This document shows, piece by piece, positions 1 to 9,026 of a DNA stretch of 64,000 nucleotides (the stretch's first letter is position 1; every line of letters begins with the position of its first letter). This DNA is from Bacillota bacterium (GTDB taxonomy: Bacteria; Bacillota; Clostridia; Acetivibrionales; DSM-1351). Below the pieces are notes generated by a model. The model ran no database searches. It was not told the origin of the DNA and saw nothing but the letters and a program-made list of their open reading frames with translations. The position numbers and the translations under genes were made by a program. The stretch spans positions 44,740-108,739 of the forward strand of contig JAEXFI010000009.1 of the NCBI GenBank assembly GCA_023400235.1, read 5' to 3'.

Positions 1-1
1 C

Positions 2-1993
2 TATGTTGAAGATCCCAATTTTGAGTATTCATCGGATAATCTGGGATTGTGCTTTGTAACATTTGATTCATATAAAGGTACAAAAGGCACGCCCACAAAG
101 GACATTTATGTAGGTGTCGCCGATAAAAAGAATCCGCTGTATGTCAGTCATGATGCAGGAGTAACCTGGAACCCGGTTACAGGCCAACCCACAGAAAGTA
201 CTTTTACACAGCATAACAGTAAAGCCTTGAAAATCGGTATCCCTCAGCATGCAGTTGTAAGCAGCAAAGGAATTTTGTATGTTACATATTGCGATAGGGG
301 AGGTCCTTATCAGTGTGATGACGGTGCAGTTTATAAATACGATACAAATACAGGCGTTTGGACGGATATAACACCTCCTTCCGGGAAAAACTGGGATGGT
401 TCTCCAAAGTATGAGAACTACTACGGATTTTCAGGTTTAAGTGTTGATGCACAAAAGCCTGATACACTTATAATATCGTCACTTCAATCCTGGTGGCCTG
501 ATAACTTTATTTTCCGATCAAATGATGACGGTAAAACTTGGGATGCTATTTGGGAACACGGTGAGTCATATCCGTCAAGAAACCTTAAATATACAATGGA
601 TATTTCCAAAGCTCCCTGGCTTACATTTGGAAATAAGATAAATGCGGCAAGCGGCGGTTTGATAAAAGGCGACGAGATAATGAATTATCCTGCACCAAAG
701 CTTGGCTGGATGATGAGCGCTCTTGCAATCAATCCTTTTGATTCCAATGAAATGCTGTATGGTACAGGCGCTACTATTTATGGTTCAAAAAATCTGACTG
801 ATTGGGATATTGGTAAATATGTAAATATAGAGGTAATGGGAACAGGAGTTGAAGAAACTGCTGTTTTAAGTTTGATATGTCCGCCAGTCAACGGCGTAGA
901 ACTGATAAGCGGAGTTGGAGATATCTGTGGTTTCGTGCATAAAGACTTAAAAGCAGGCCCGGATATGATGATGCTGACTCCCAGATTTACCAGCACTACA
1001 GGCTTGGATTATGCAGAGCTGAATCCGAAGACCATAGTAAGAGTGGGTAATACTGATAAGGAACAATATGAAATGATTAAGAAAAGCGTCGCCATCTCAA
1101 AAGACGGAGGTACGACGTGGGCTGAAGTTCAGCCAAATATAAGTTATACCTTCCCTGCAAAGTCTGAAGATGACATTATACAAGGTGGTACTGTTGCAGT
1201 GTCTGCCGACGGTTCAACATTTGTCTGGTCAACAGGTACAAGTCAGGGAGTTGTATGCTTTGTAAACGGGGGATGGAAAGCAGTCAGCACGCTTCCGGCA
1301 GGAGCAGATGTCTGCTCGGACAGAGTTAACCCAAAAGTATTCTATGCGTATGCGAAAAATACTTTCTATTCCAGTAACGATGGAGGTCTGACCTTCACAG
1401 CAGTAAAAACAGGCCTTGAGTCTTCTGCTTCCAAAATCAAAGCAGTTCCTGGCAAAGAAGGTCATGTTTGGATTCCTGGTTCCACGACAGGTCTTTCCTA
1501 CACAACTGACGGAGGTAAAACAATTAAAGAGGTAAACGACATTACCAGAGCTGATGTGGTTGGATTCGGTAAAGCCAAGGCTGGTGAAGACTACCTGGCA
1601 ATCTATATGTGCGGTGAAAAAGACGGTCTGTATGCAGTTTATCGTTCGGATGATATGGCTAAAAGCTGGGTCAGAGTAAATGATGAGCAGCACCAGTATG
1701 GTTCTATAAACTACTCAATTACCGGAGATTTAAGAGTTTATGGACGTGTATTTGTTGCAACCAATGGAAGAGGTATTGTATATGGTGAGCCTGACTCAGA
1801 TACACCTGCTCCTACTATCGGAGACATTAATGATGACGGCCTGGTAGATGCTCTGGATTTTGCATTATTAAAAATGTATCTTCTCAGTACTACGACACTT
1901 ACTGATAAACAAAAGCTTGCAGCCGATATGAATAGTGATGGTTCAGTAAATTCTATTGACCTTGCTTTAATGAAAAGCCATTTATTAAAATAG
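2..1993 (+). CDS. Xyloglucanase-like GH74 with C-terminal dockerin (5' partial)
   Basis: Extracellular beta-1,4-glucanase of the xyloglucan-cleaving GH74 type, made for incorporation into a cellulosome. The frame is open to the left edge, so the signal peptide and first part of the catalytic module are missing; an internal TTG at 47 is not the start. The visible part has the repeated Asp-box-like SNDDGKTW, SKDGGTTW and SSNDGGLTF turns of sialidase-like propeller blades, as expected for the twin seven-bladed propellers of GH74. The last 60 residues form a type I dockerin with two calcium-binding duplicates beginning GDINDDGLVD and ADMNSDGSVN, joined by a linker rich in Thr and Leu. The dockerin would bind a cohesin of the scaffoldin. 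The next gene belongs to another operon 500 bases away. Confidence 0.9.
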   Translation, partial: YVEDPNFEYSSDNLGLCFVTFDSYKGTKGTPTKDIYVGVADKKNPLYVSHDAGVTWNPVTGQPTESTFTQHNSKALKIGIPQHAVVSSKGILYVTYCDRGGPYQCDDGAVYKYDTNTGVWTDITPPSGKNWDGSPKYENYYGFSGLSVDAQKPDTLIISSLQSWWPDNFIFRSNDDGKTWDAIWEHGESYPSRNLKYTMDISKAPWLTFGNKINAASGGLIKGDEIMNYPAPKLGWMMSALAINPFDSNEMLYGTGATIYGSKNLTDWDIGKYVNIEVMGTGVEETAVLSLICPPVNGVELISGVGDICGFVHKDLKAGPDMMMLTPRFTSTTGLDYAELNPKTIVRVGNTDKEQYEMIKKSVAISKDGGTTWAEVQPNISYTFPAKSEDDIIQGGTVAVSADGSTFVWSTGTSQGVVCFVNGGWKAVSTLPAGADVCSDRVNPKVFYAYAKNTFYSSNDGGLTFTAVKTGLESSASKIKAVPGKEGHVWIPGSTTGLSYTTDGGKTIKEVNDITRADVVGFGKAKAGEDYLAIYMCGEKDGLYAVYRSDDMAKSWVRVNDEQHQYGSINYSITGDLRVYGRVFVATNGRGIVYGEPDSDTPAPTIGDINDDGLVDALDFALLKMYLLSTTTLTDKQKLAADMNSDGSVNSIDLALMKSHLLK

Positions 1994-2020
1994 TTACCTC
2001 TTTTTAATGCTTGATTTAGG

Positions 2021-2064
2021 TTTTCGTCAAGATACACCAGTTCAGAGGTGTATCTTGACGAAAA
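2021..2064. repeat. Perfect inverted repeat after the xyloglucanase gene
   Basis: An 18-base arm starting TTTTCGTCAAGATACACC is repeated in reverse complement after an 8-base loop. It can fold as an RNA hairpin on either strand, but the arms end in A-runs on the 3' side, so it lacks the U-tract of a standard terminator. It may still end or stabilise the xyloglucanase mRNA. Confidence 0.6.
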
Positions 2065-2113
2065 AAGCCCAGGGAAATAAAATACACTGTATAAATGTTG
2101 TTTTTGACTGGCC

Positions 2114-2242
2114 TTGAAGATTGAACCTGTACCTGATGTCGAAACAAAATTCTATTTTAATTGCACAGTCTCAAAACTTTTAAGGCATATAAAAGAAAAT
2201 AGCGATAAGGAATTTCCACAGAAGCTGTTTTATGCTTCTTAG
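2114..2242 (+). other. Short open stretch, possible gene remnant
   Basis: In the 500-base gap between the xyloglucanase and the flavin operon there is a 42-codon open frame beginning TTG and reading KIEPVPDVETKFYFN. It has no convincing ribosome site and no family I recognise. The composition looks protein-like, so it could be a decayed gene fragment. Low confidence. Confidence 0.15.
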
Positions 2243-2266
2243 TTCTAAAACATTGCCTCCTCTCAC

Positions 2267-2295
2267 TTGACAGTAAATTCAAACCATGGTAATAT
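2267..2295 (+). promoter_or_regulatory. Consensus sigma-A promoter of the flavin electron-transfer operon
   Basis: TTGACA at 2267-2272 and TAATAT at 2290-2295 are separated by exactly 17 bases. This is the only strong promoter I see ahead of the five-gene operon starting at 2497. The -10 box is overlapped by the left arm of a large palindrome, which implies repression at this site. Confidence 0.7.
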
Positions 2296-2328
2296 AAACC
2301 AGTTAGCGTATGCTAACTGGTTTATATT
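2291..2328. promoter_or_regulatory. Palindromic operator 1 overlapping the -10 box
   Basis: Perfect palindrome with 17-base arms (AATATAAACCAGTTAGC and its reverse complement) around the loop GTAT. It covers the -10 element and the expected transcription start. The core GTTAGCGTATGCTAAC is repeated in the second palindrome at 2362-2389. This layout suits a dimeric repressor; the regulator is not recognisable in the window. Confidence 0.6.
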
Positions 2329-2361
2329 TTAAAAGCTTTTTTCCAAAGGCTTTTTTAAAGC

Positions 2362-2389
2362 CGCTAAGTTAGCGTATGCTAACTTAGCG
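2362..2389. promoter_or_regulatory. Palindromic operator 2
   Basis: Perfect palindrome with 12-base arms (CGCTAAGTTAGC and its complement) around the same GTAT loop. It shares the 16-base core GTTAGCGTATGCTAAC with the upstream palindrome, with centres about 66 bases apart, and differs outside the core. Two sites with the same core argue for a protein binding site rather than a chance hairpin. Confidence 0.55.
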
Positions 2390-2496
2390 CTGGATGCTTT
2401 TATATGTGTTTATAGCCGCCGCCGAATTGCTGCAAACAAAAAAGTTGGCGACGGTATCTGTTCAGCAATGCGCTTTGCGCATGGATTGGAGGTCTT

Positions 2497-4047
2497 ATGT
2501 TATTTGTTATAGCTTTATTTCTGGCCATATTTTTTGTTCTAACTGGAAGGAGGTTTTTAAAAAAGCACCCGAATTTATGTTACTTTACGGCAGTTGCTTT
2601 GGCAGGTTTAGTATTTGCGGGAATTGCTTCGGGCATGGTTTTTCATTTGCCGGCCTGGCTGCGTCAATGGGCTGTTCCGCTACTCTCCAGAGGTGCCTTT
2701 CCCACGGCACTGTTTGTAATAGTAATGTATACCGGAGCTCTCCCCAACAGTTCCCGGCTCATAAGGGTACTGATGCCTGTCAGGGCGGAGCTGTCAATAC
2801 TGGCAAGCCTTCTGACTCTGACACATAATGCCGCATACGGAATTACATATTTCAAACGGATGTTTCTTGAGCCGGGAAAGCTTCCAACTTACCAGCTTGC
2901 AGCCGGGATAATCACAATAATCCTGCTCTGCCTTATGCTTCCGCTTGCGGCAACCTCTTTTCCGTCAGTGCGAAGACGTATGAATGGCAAGCGCTGGAAG
3001 TCCCTTCAAAGAAGCGCTTATCTCTTTTATACATTGCTGTACCTTCATGTGATATTGCTGTCTGTTCCTCCCATGCTGGCGGGCCGCAGCGGATACAGTC
3101 TGACTGTACTGGTATACAGTGTTGTATTTATCGGCTATGGAGCCATGAGGGTGCAAAAGGCATTAAAGAGCAGAAAGTTATCCCCTGTAACTACATTTGT
3201 GCCGGTGGTTTCCGGACTTGTGCTTTTGCTGTTGCTGGGAGCTTCTATTCTAAATATGAACATGAATTCCGCTGATACCGGTACAAAGCTTTTAGCTGCA
3301 GCAGATCAGAAAGAGCAGGCTGGAGATCAGATGGTCCCGGAGGGAGATACGGACAGCCGACTGCAGCAGCAACAGGAGAGTCCCACTGGCGGGGAAGAGG
3401 CTGCGAAGCCCGGCGGACTGCAGCAGGAAGAAAAGTCTGGAGAAAGTCAACCAGACGGTGTATTTCCGGCTTCAGGAGAAGATGAACAGCCCGTTGGAAA
3501 GGGGACTGCAGCTTCCTCTGAGAAGTCGGCAGATATGTCGTCAGAGAAGCTGGCTGAGAGGTTGGAGCAGGCTCAAGACAAGCCTGTGCAGGCCCAAGGC
3601 AAGCTTGTGCCCGAAAACCGTGGGCAGTTGTCCAAAACGCAGACAGGCGGAAAAGCACCGGGCTCCTCAGACAAGATATCCCGATCAGGAAGGTCGGAGG
3701 AGGATGCAGGCTTAAAGTCTGGAGAAGTGCCACCGCCACAGGATACAGCAGATGTATCCGCGCCCCCTGAAAAAAAGTACAAATACCGTGACGGAGTCTT
3801 CACAGGAACCGGCAAGGGGTATGTGGGAGATATTACCGTGAGGGTAACTGTCAAGGCTGATAAAATAACCGGCATCACCATTACGGATTCTTCTGAGGAT
3901 GAGCCCTATTTTTCCGCTGCGGCAGAAATAACCGGAGCTATGCTTTCTGCCCAGAGTGCAGCCGTAGACACTGTCAGCGGTGCCACTTACAGTTCCGAAG
4001 GCATAATAGCAGCAGTCAGGGCTGCATTAAAAAAGGCTGAAAATTAA
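2497..4047 (+). CDS. Ferric-reductase-like membrane protein with C-terminal FMN-binding domain
   Basis: Predicted membrane electron-transfer protein of 516 residues. The first 250 residues hold about six to seven membrane segments with the pattern of heme-binding ferric reductase/MsrQ-type domains: a His in LTHNAAYG and another in YLFYTLLYLHVILL after a WKSLQRSAY stretch. Residues 255-425 are a hydrophilic Gln/Glu/Ser/Pro linker outside the membrane. Residues 430-516 form an FMN_bind domain ending in DTVSGATYSS; Thr497 is the expected site where ApbE attaches FMN by a phosphodiester bond. The ATG follows GGAGG at good spacing. First gene of the operon, with ApbE directly downstream. Inferred role: moving electrons through heme to an extracytoplasmic flavin. 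Confidence 0.8.
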   Translation: MLFVIALFLAIFFVLTGRRFLKKHPNLCYFTAVALAGLVFAGIASGMVFHLPAWLRQWAVPLLSRGAFPTALFVIVMYTGALPNSSRLIRVLMPVRAELSILASLLTLTHNAAYGITYFKRMFLEPGKLPTYQLAAGIITIILLCLMLPLAATSFPSVRRRMNGKRWKSLQRSAYLFYTLLYLHVILLSVPPMLAGRSGYSLTVLVYSVVFIGYGAMRVQKALKSRKLSPVTTFVPVVSGLVLLLLLGASILNMNMNSADTGTKLLAAADQKEQAGDQMVPEGDTDSRLQQQQESPTGGEEAAKPGGLQQEEKSGESQPDGVFPASGEDEQPVGKGTAASSEKSADMSSEKLAERLEQAQDKPVQAQGKLVPENRGQLSKTQTGGKAPGSSDKISRSGRSEEDAGLKSGEVPPPQDTADVSAPPEKKYKYRDGVFTGTGKGYVGDITVRVTVKADKITGITITDSSEDEPYFSAAAEITGAMLSAQSAAVDTVSGATYSSEGIIAAVRAALKKAEN

Positions 4048-4111
4048 AGAGTATGAAAAACATGAAAAGAATGAAAAGCATGAGAAAGCATGAAAAAAGG
4101 GAGCATTTGAC

Positions 4112-5170
4112 ATGAGAAAAATAATCTTATTATGCATAGTGCTAAGCATAGTGCCGTCTATGCTTCTGACCGGCTGTAAGGCGGATGCAGCATCCGTCGG
4201 ACAGGGGCTTGAGCCGTCTGCTGCTACGGTATTTGCCATGGACACTGTTATGGAGATTACGGCTTACGGTGCGGACGAAGAGCTTATGAAAAAGGTTTCC
4301 TTCCGTATTAAAGAGCTGGAGGCTGCACTTTCCACCACTGATAAGTCCAGTGAAGTATTCGCAGTCAACTTGTGGGGCAGAGGCAAGGTGTCGGTCGATA
4401 CCCTGCGGCTGGTAAAGTACGGTATAGACTTCGGGGAATTGACAGGCGGACTGCTGGATGTGACTGTTTATCCTGTGGTTAAGGAGTGGGGTTTTACCAC
4501 AGGAAATTACAAAATACCGGATAAGTCAGTCCTTGCAGAGCTTATTAAAAAAGTTGACTACAGAAGGATAAGGCTTGACGAGGAGACTTCCACTGTCTCT
4601 ATTCCAGAGGGGACAATGATTGATTTCGGCAGTCTGGCCAAAGGCTATACAGGAGACGTGCTTCTGAAAATGCTTAAAGCAAATGGAATCAGCTCGGCAA
4701 TGGTAAATCTGGGAGGGAATGTGCAGACCCTCGGAACAAAACCCGATGGAACAGAGTGGAAGATAGGTATTGAAAGCCCCGGCAGAGACGGTCATATAGG
4801 CATTGTGCCCGTGGCAGACAAGGCTGTAATAACCTCCGGCGGCTATGAACGCTATTTTAAGGGTGCTGACGGAAATATTTACTGGCATATCTTTAATCCC
4901 AGAACGGGTTATCCTGCAAAGAACGGCCTGATTTCAGTTTCCATAGTCACAGATACAGGCATCTACGGGGAAGCCTTATCCACTTCCCTGTTTGTAATGG
5001 GGCTGGAAGCTGCCTCTGAATTCTGGAGGAGCCACAGGGATTTTGAGGCGGTGTTTATTATGGAGAGCGGGAAGATATTCATTACAGAGGGACTTGAAGA
5101 CAGGTTCAAGCTTGCCGGTGCTTCAGACGGAGCCTCTGGCGGAGGCGGTCTGTCCGTTATACGTCCATGA
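4112..5170 (+). CDS. apbE: ApbE-family FMN transferase lipoprotein
   Basis: Extracytoplasmic flavin transferase that uses FAD to attach FMN to Thr in S-G-A-T motifs. The 352-residue protein begins with a lipoprotein signal whose lipobox ends LLTGC, so it should be membrane-anchored outside. Family motifs are visible in order: MDTVMEI, IDFGSLAKGY, VNLGGN, ITSGGYERYF and HIFNPRTGYP (metal-binding and substrate residues). A Gly-rich tail ends the protein. It lies between two genes encoding FMN_bind proteins with three target Thr sites in all, so its substrates are probably the operon's own products. The stop overlaps the next start by four bases (ATGA), indicating translational coupling. Confidence 0.93.
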   Translation: MRKIILLCIVLSIVPSMLLTGCKADAASVGQGLEPSAATVFAMDTVMEITAYGADEELMKKVSFRIKELEAALSTTDKSSEVFAVNLWGRGKVSVDTLRLVKYGIDFGELTGGLLDVTVYPVVKEWGFTTGNYKIPDKSVLAELIKKVDYRRIRLDEETSTVSIPEGTMIDFGSLAKGYTGDVLLKMLKANGISSAMVNLGGNVQTLGTKPDGTEWKIGIESPGRDGHIGIVPVADKAVITSGGYERYFKGADGNIYWHIFNPRTGYPAKNGLISVSIVTDTGIYGEALSTSLFVMGLEAASEFWRSHRDFEAVFIMESGKIFITEGLEDRFKLAGASDGASGGGGLSVIRP

Positions 5171-5544
5171 AAAGGACATGTGTATGGCTTCTGGTATTTA
5201 TTTTTATAATGGCAGCTTCCTTTGGGGTTCTTATTTCAAGAAGGCTGGATGCACGTGGAGGCAGAATCGCACGTATTTATCAGGCGGGTTCGCTGCTGCA
5301 CTCCATAGCCCTGAACGGTGTGAAAAAGCCATATTCCATTACAATTGACGGGAAAAGAGGTGTTAACACAGTGAGCGTGGAGCCTGGGCGTATTTGTGTT
5401 GCAGATGCCGACTGCCCGGATAAGTTATGTGTAAAGTGCAGGTGGATTTCAAAGCCTGGCCAGATGGTGGTATGCCTGCCAAACAGGCTAATGGTTAAAA
5501 TCGAAAATGAGGCGGCCGGCGGTATAGACGGCCTATCTCGGTAA
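5167..5544 (+). CDS. NusG domain II-containing protein, EetA-like
   Basis: A 125-residue protein with one N-terminal membrane helix (residues 5-24) and an extracytoplasmic NusG_II domain. The diagnostic segment is visible near the C-terminus: CVADADCPDKLC, then WISKPGQMVVCLPNRL. From known biology, proteins of this type (EetA) occur with ApbE, FMN-binding and Gx-transporter proteins in flavin-based extracellular electron-transfer loci such as that of Listeria. The exact biochemical role of the family is not settled. Overlaps apbE by four bases. Four Cys residues in the domain could bind a metal or take part in redox chemistry; that is inference. Confidence 0.8.
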   Translation: MKRTCVWLLVFIFIMAASFGVLISRRLDARGGRIARIYQAGSLLHSIALNGVKKPYSITIDGKRGVNTVSVEPGRICVADADCPDKLCVKCRWISKPGQMVVCLPNRLMVKIENEAAGGIDGLSR

Positions 5545-5557
5545 AGGAGCTGGAAAT

Positions 5558-6166
5558 TTGAATACTAAAAGGCTTTTAAGGATGGCCCTGCTCACCTCGG
5601 TGGCACTTATAATATTTTCAGTAGAGGCACAGCTGCCGCCGGTAATACCCGTACCCGGCGTAAAGCTTGGGCTGGCCAATATAATTACTATATACGCCAT
5701 TTTTTACTTCGGAGCTTCTGATGCATTAGTGCTTCTTCTGTGCAGGATTTTCCTGGGAAGCATTTTCGGAGGCCAGCTAATGACACTTTTATATAGCCTG
5801 GGAGGAGGAATGCTGTGCTTTATAACGGTTTTCCTGCTGCACAGGCTGCTTACCATGAAAGAGGTGTGGATTTCAAGTGCGGCAGGAGCAATTTCACACA
5901 ATCTTGGACAGCTGCTTGTGGCGGCTGCCCTTATGAAAACCGCGGCTGTCTTTTGGTACCTGCCTGTACTGCTTATTTCAGGAATATTGTCAGGAACCTT
6001 TACAGGGCTTTGTGCACAGTTCCTCTTAGGCCGCATGGACAGGCTGGGACTGACCTTCAGAAAAGGGGGTGAGGCCGGAACTGAATATATTCTGAAAAAT
6101 CCCCGGGAGAGGGAACTGCTGAAAAAAGATAATTATAAAACATTTGTGGGAAGGAAAGGAAGGTAA
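5558..6166 (+). CDS. Gx transporter-family membrane protein, EetB-like
   Basis: A 202-residue integral membrane protein with about five hydrophobic segments. It resembles the Gx_transp family (often misannotated as heptaprenyl diphosphate synthase component I), seen in the PPVIPVPGVKLGLANI and LLLCRIFLGSIFGGQ stretches typical of ECF-substrate-component-like proteins. EetB of Listeria-type electron-transfer loci belongs to this family. The start is TTG after GGAGC. It follows the EetA-like gene by 13 bases and precedes the SLH-FMN gene by two, so it is in the same operon. A role in moving flavin or quinone-related electron carriers is possible but unproven. The C-terminus has a charged tail. 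Confidence 0.75.
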   Translation: MNTKRLLRMALLTSVALIIFSVEAQLPPVIPVPGVKLGLANIITIYAIFYFGASDALVLLLCRIFLGSIFGGQLMTLLYSLGGGMLCFITVFLLHRLLTMKEVWISSAAGAISHNLGQLLVAAALMKTAAVFWYLPVLLISGILSGTFTGLCAQFLLGRMDRLGLTFRKGGEAGTEYILKNPRERELLKKDNYKTFVGRKGR

Positions 6167-6168
6167 AG

Positions 6169-8835
6169 ATGAAAATAAAAAGACTATTCGGCATGGCCAT
6201 GGCAGTGGTTTATACCGTGGGCATGCTGCTGCAGGCTTCTGCCCACGGTTCTGACAAAATTACAGATGTCAGCGGACATTGGGCTCAGCATGTTATGCTC
6301 CAGTGGCAGGAAGAGGGTCTGCTCAGTGCGGATGAAAAGGGAAAGCTGAATCCTGACAAGGAGATAACCCGCGGAGAGTACATGGGCTTTATAAATAAAA
6401 TTCTGAATTTGAAAGAAACCTCCCAGGCAGTTTTAAAATATACCGACCTCCAGCCGGATGCGCAGTATTACTCAGATGTTTCAAAGGCACTGGCTGCGGG
6501 CTACATAAGCGGAACAGGCGGTTCCTCCATATCTCCCCAGGCCGGACTTAAGGTTCAGGAGGCGGCGGTGATGCTGGTGCGTGCGGCTAAACTCCAAACC
6601 GGGAACAAGGCTGAAAAGGTGCTGGATAGCATACCGGATGGCAACCAGGTGTCTGCCTGGGCAAAAGAGGCCGTCTCTGCGGCAATCGGCTGCGGTTATC
6701 TGACAGGTACGGAGGGCAGGCTGAATCCCAAAAAGATCATGACCCGTGCGGAAGCTGTTACAATGCTGGACAGATTTCATTCAGACAAAAGAACACTTTA
6801 TTTTCAGGGAGAGTACACACTGGGCTCGGCAGCAGAGGTGGAAATCGCAGGTGACGGGATTACCCTTTCAGATACAGTTATAAAAGGCAATCTTATTACG
6901 GCTTCCAGAGTGGCAAAGGGCAGTGTCGCCCTTAAAGGGGTTACCATAGAGGGCCTGCTGAAGCAAAAGAGCCTGGATACAAAAGTGCTCCTTTCAGACA
7001 GAAGCAAGGCTGCAAAGACGGAAAAGCCGGATAGCTGGGCAGACGGTACTTACAGCGGAGAGGCTTATGGCTTTAAAAGCGATATAAAGGTAAAGGTAAC
7101 GGTTAAAGATAAAATACTGGAGGCTATAGAAATCGTGAGCCAGGCGGACGACAAGCCGTATTTCAATGCCGCCGACTGCGTTGTGGACAAAATGCTGGAG
7201 GAGAATTCAACAGATGTGGATACCGTCAGCGGAGCGACCTTTTCCAGCAGAGGAATTATAAATGCTGTAAAGAATGCCTTAAAGCCTGCTGTGACCCAGA
7301 AGGGCTACCCAGTGGCTGATAAGCTGTCAGGCCAATACCGGGATGGCACCTATATGGGAGTAGCCAGGGGGCTTTATGCCGGACTTCATGTGAACGCCGT
7401 CGTTAAGGACAACAGGCTTGTAAAGATAAGCCTGGGTGATAACAAGGAAGACCGCCCGTATATAGATCAGGCTGCAGAGGAAGTAATTTATTCAATGCTG
7501 GAGCTGCAGTCCACCGATGTGGACACTGTGAGCGGTGCCACTTATTCCAGCAAAGGTATAATAAATGCTGCAAAATATGCACTTAACCTTGCAGCATTGA
7601 ACCCTGAAGCACCTCCCCCGGAAGAGCGGAAGGATTATTCCCTGCTTGCTGCATTCGGCGGACAGGGTACTGCCGACGGAGACAGCTGGTTTTATGATGT
7701 TGAGGAAGTGGACGGAGGCTATGTTGCCACAGGAGTTACCAGCAAGGACAAGGTTTCAAACGGCATTGTTGCAAAGTATGACAGCAAGGGGAACCTCCTC
7801 TGGAAAAAGCTTATACCTGAATATCGCTGCGGAAATATACTCAAAACCTCAAAAGGTCTTATCCTTACCGGCTATCATACTGCTCATAAGGATAAGACGG
7901 CAGAGCATGAAGCGGAAGAGGACACCAATGCCGCCGCCATTTTGCTCTCTGCTGCGGACGGAAGGGTTATATGGAGCAGAACCTACGGGGAAGACGGCCT
8001 GACGGCAGAGGGGAAGGCCAGCAACGATGCCTTCGGACAATACTGGATGTGGGCCAATAATGCGGTGGAAATGGGAAATGGGACAATCGTGGCCGGCGGC
8101 ATGACAAATGCTTCAAAGGGAAGCCTGGGCTCGGCTCTCAAGGAACACAATGCACTTCTGGCAGTAATTGATATTGAAACAGGAGACTTAAAATCAGTAG
8201 AGGTTTTTGGCAGCGACAAGACTGATATGGTTGTGAGCCTTGGAAAAACCAGCGATGGAGATTTGATTGTTGCAGGTTCCTCCAACGGAACCGCCCTCTC
8301 CTTCAAGGACGGAGGCTGGAGTGACAACAAGTGGGATGCCAAGGTATTTGTCATGAAGGTTACCGCCGACCTGAAAAAAGTCAAATGGACAAAGCTCTAT
8401 CCTGTAGCGTGGAATTCATATCAGATGGGTGTTGTTGTGGACTCCCGGGACAATATCTATACGGCGTACAGCTACCGCTCCAAAACGGAGCTTGTCACAA
8501 TGGCAAAGCTTGATGCCTCAGGTGAGGAGCAATGGCAGAAGGATTTCAAATATGCGGATACAGATTATATAAGTGCCTTGAACCTGGGTGCAGACGGACA
8601 TCCACTGCTGACTATAGAATGCTATGAGGATGAGGATTCCAGAAAGTTTGGCTGGCTGGGTTCAATTAATCCGGAAAAGGGAGAGGTGGATTGGAGCTTT
8701 GTATTCTCTACAAGCAATGGAGGACTTCTCTTCAATGCTGTTCCCGCATCTGACGGGAGTATTGTCGCGGCCGGAATAGAACAGGACCATATGGGCTATT
8801 ATATTGCGGATATTATAAAGTATATGCGCAAATAG
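6169..8835 (+). CDS. SLH-anchored surface protein with two FMN-binding domains and a propeller-like C-terminus
   Basis: An 888-residue exported protein. A signal peptide covers about residues 1-25. Three SLH repeats follow (about 30-75, 88-135 and 150-200; key stretches SGHWAQ, YYSDVSKALAAGYI and WAKEAVSAAIGCGYL), which hold proteins to secondary cell-wall polymer. Two FMN_bind domains come next at about 285-370 and 390-475, each ending DTVSGAT(F/Y)SS; Thr357 and Thr458 are the expected flavin-attachment residues. Residues 490-888 consist of repeated units such as GYVATGVTSKDK with GIVAKYDSKGNLLWKKL, like a PQQ/WD-type beta-propeller. Last gene of the operon. Inference: a cell-wall flavoprotein that receives electrons from the membrane FMN protein and passes them to an outside acceptor. 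Confidence 0.82.
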   Translation: MKIKRLFGMAMAVVYTVGMLLQASAHGSDKITDVSGHWAQHVMLQWQEEGLLSADEKGKLNPDKEITRGEYMGFINKILNLKETSQAVLKYTDLQPDAQYYSDVSKALAAGYISGTGGSSISPQAGLKVQEAAVMLVRAAKLQTGNKAEKVLDSIPDGNQVSAWAKEAVSAAIGCGYLTGTEGRLNPKKIMTRAEAVTMLDRFHSDKRTLYFQGEYTLGSAAEVEIAGDGITLSDTVIKGNLITASRVAKGSVALKGVTIEGLLKQKSLDTKVLLSDRSKAAKTEKPDSWADGTYSGEAYGFKSDIKVKVTVKDKILEAIEIVSQADDKPYFNAADCVVDKMLEENSTDVDTVSGATFSSRGIINAVKNALKPAVTQKGYPVADKLSGQYRDGTYMGVARGLYAGLHVNAVVKDNRLVKISLGDNKEDRPYIDQAAEEVIYSMLELQSTDVDTVSGATYSSKGIINAAKYALNLAALNPEAPPPEERKDYSLLAAFGGQGTADGDSWFYDVEEVDGGYVATGVTSKDKVSNGIVAKYDSKGNLLWKKLIPEYRCGNILKTSKGLILTGYHTAHKDKTAEHEAEEDTNAAAILLSAADGRVIWSRTYGEDGLTAEGKASNDAFGQYWMWANNAVEMGNGTIVAGGMTNASKGSLGSALKEHNALLAVIDIETGDLKSVEVFGSDKTDMVVSLGKTSDGDLIVAGSSNGTALSFKDGGWSDNKWDAKVFVMKVTADLKKVKWTKLYPVAWNSYQMGVVVDSRDNIYTAYSYRSKTELVTMAKLDASGEEQWQKDFKYADTDYISALNLGADGHPLLTIECYEDEDSRKFGWLGSINPEKGEVDWSFVFSTSNGGLLFNAVPASDGSIVAAGIEQDHMGYYIADIIKYMRK

Positions 8836-8872
8836 GTCCTGGAATTTACATATTATGCAGGACTTCATGGAA

Positions 8873-8907
8873 AATAGGGAATCTAAAAAGGATTCCTTAT
8901 TTTTTTA
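8873..8907 (+). terminator. Intrinsic terminator of the flavin operon
   Basis: AATAGGGAATC pairs with GGATTCCTTATT across a six-base A-rich loop and is followed by a run of T. It lies 40 bases after the SLH-FMN gene and is the only clear terminator in the operon, supporting a single five-gene transcript. Confidence 0.75.
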
Positions 8908-9026
8908 TGGAAAAATGTTAATAAATTTTTAAAACCTGTCAATACTATAGCATATGGGTAGTATTCCCAACACAGGCCATTCTTGGAGTGACCGATTGTT
9001 ACACGTATCTGTTCAGGAGGGGTTTT

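Noticed and set aside
2021..2064. Standard rho-independent terminator after the xyloglucanase
   Set aside because: Perfect hairpin but A-runs, not T-runs, follow the stem on either strand.
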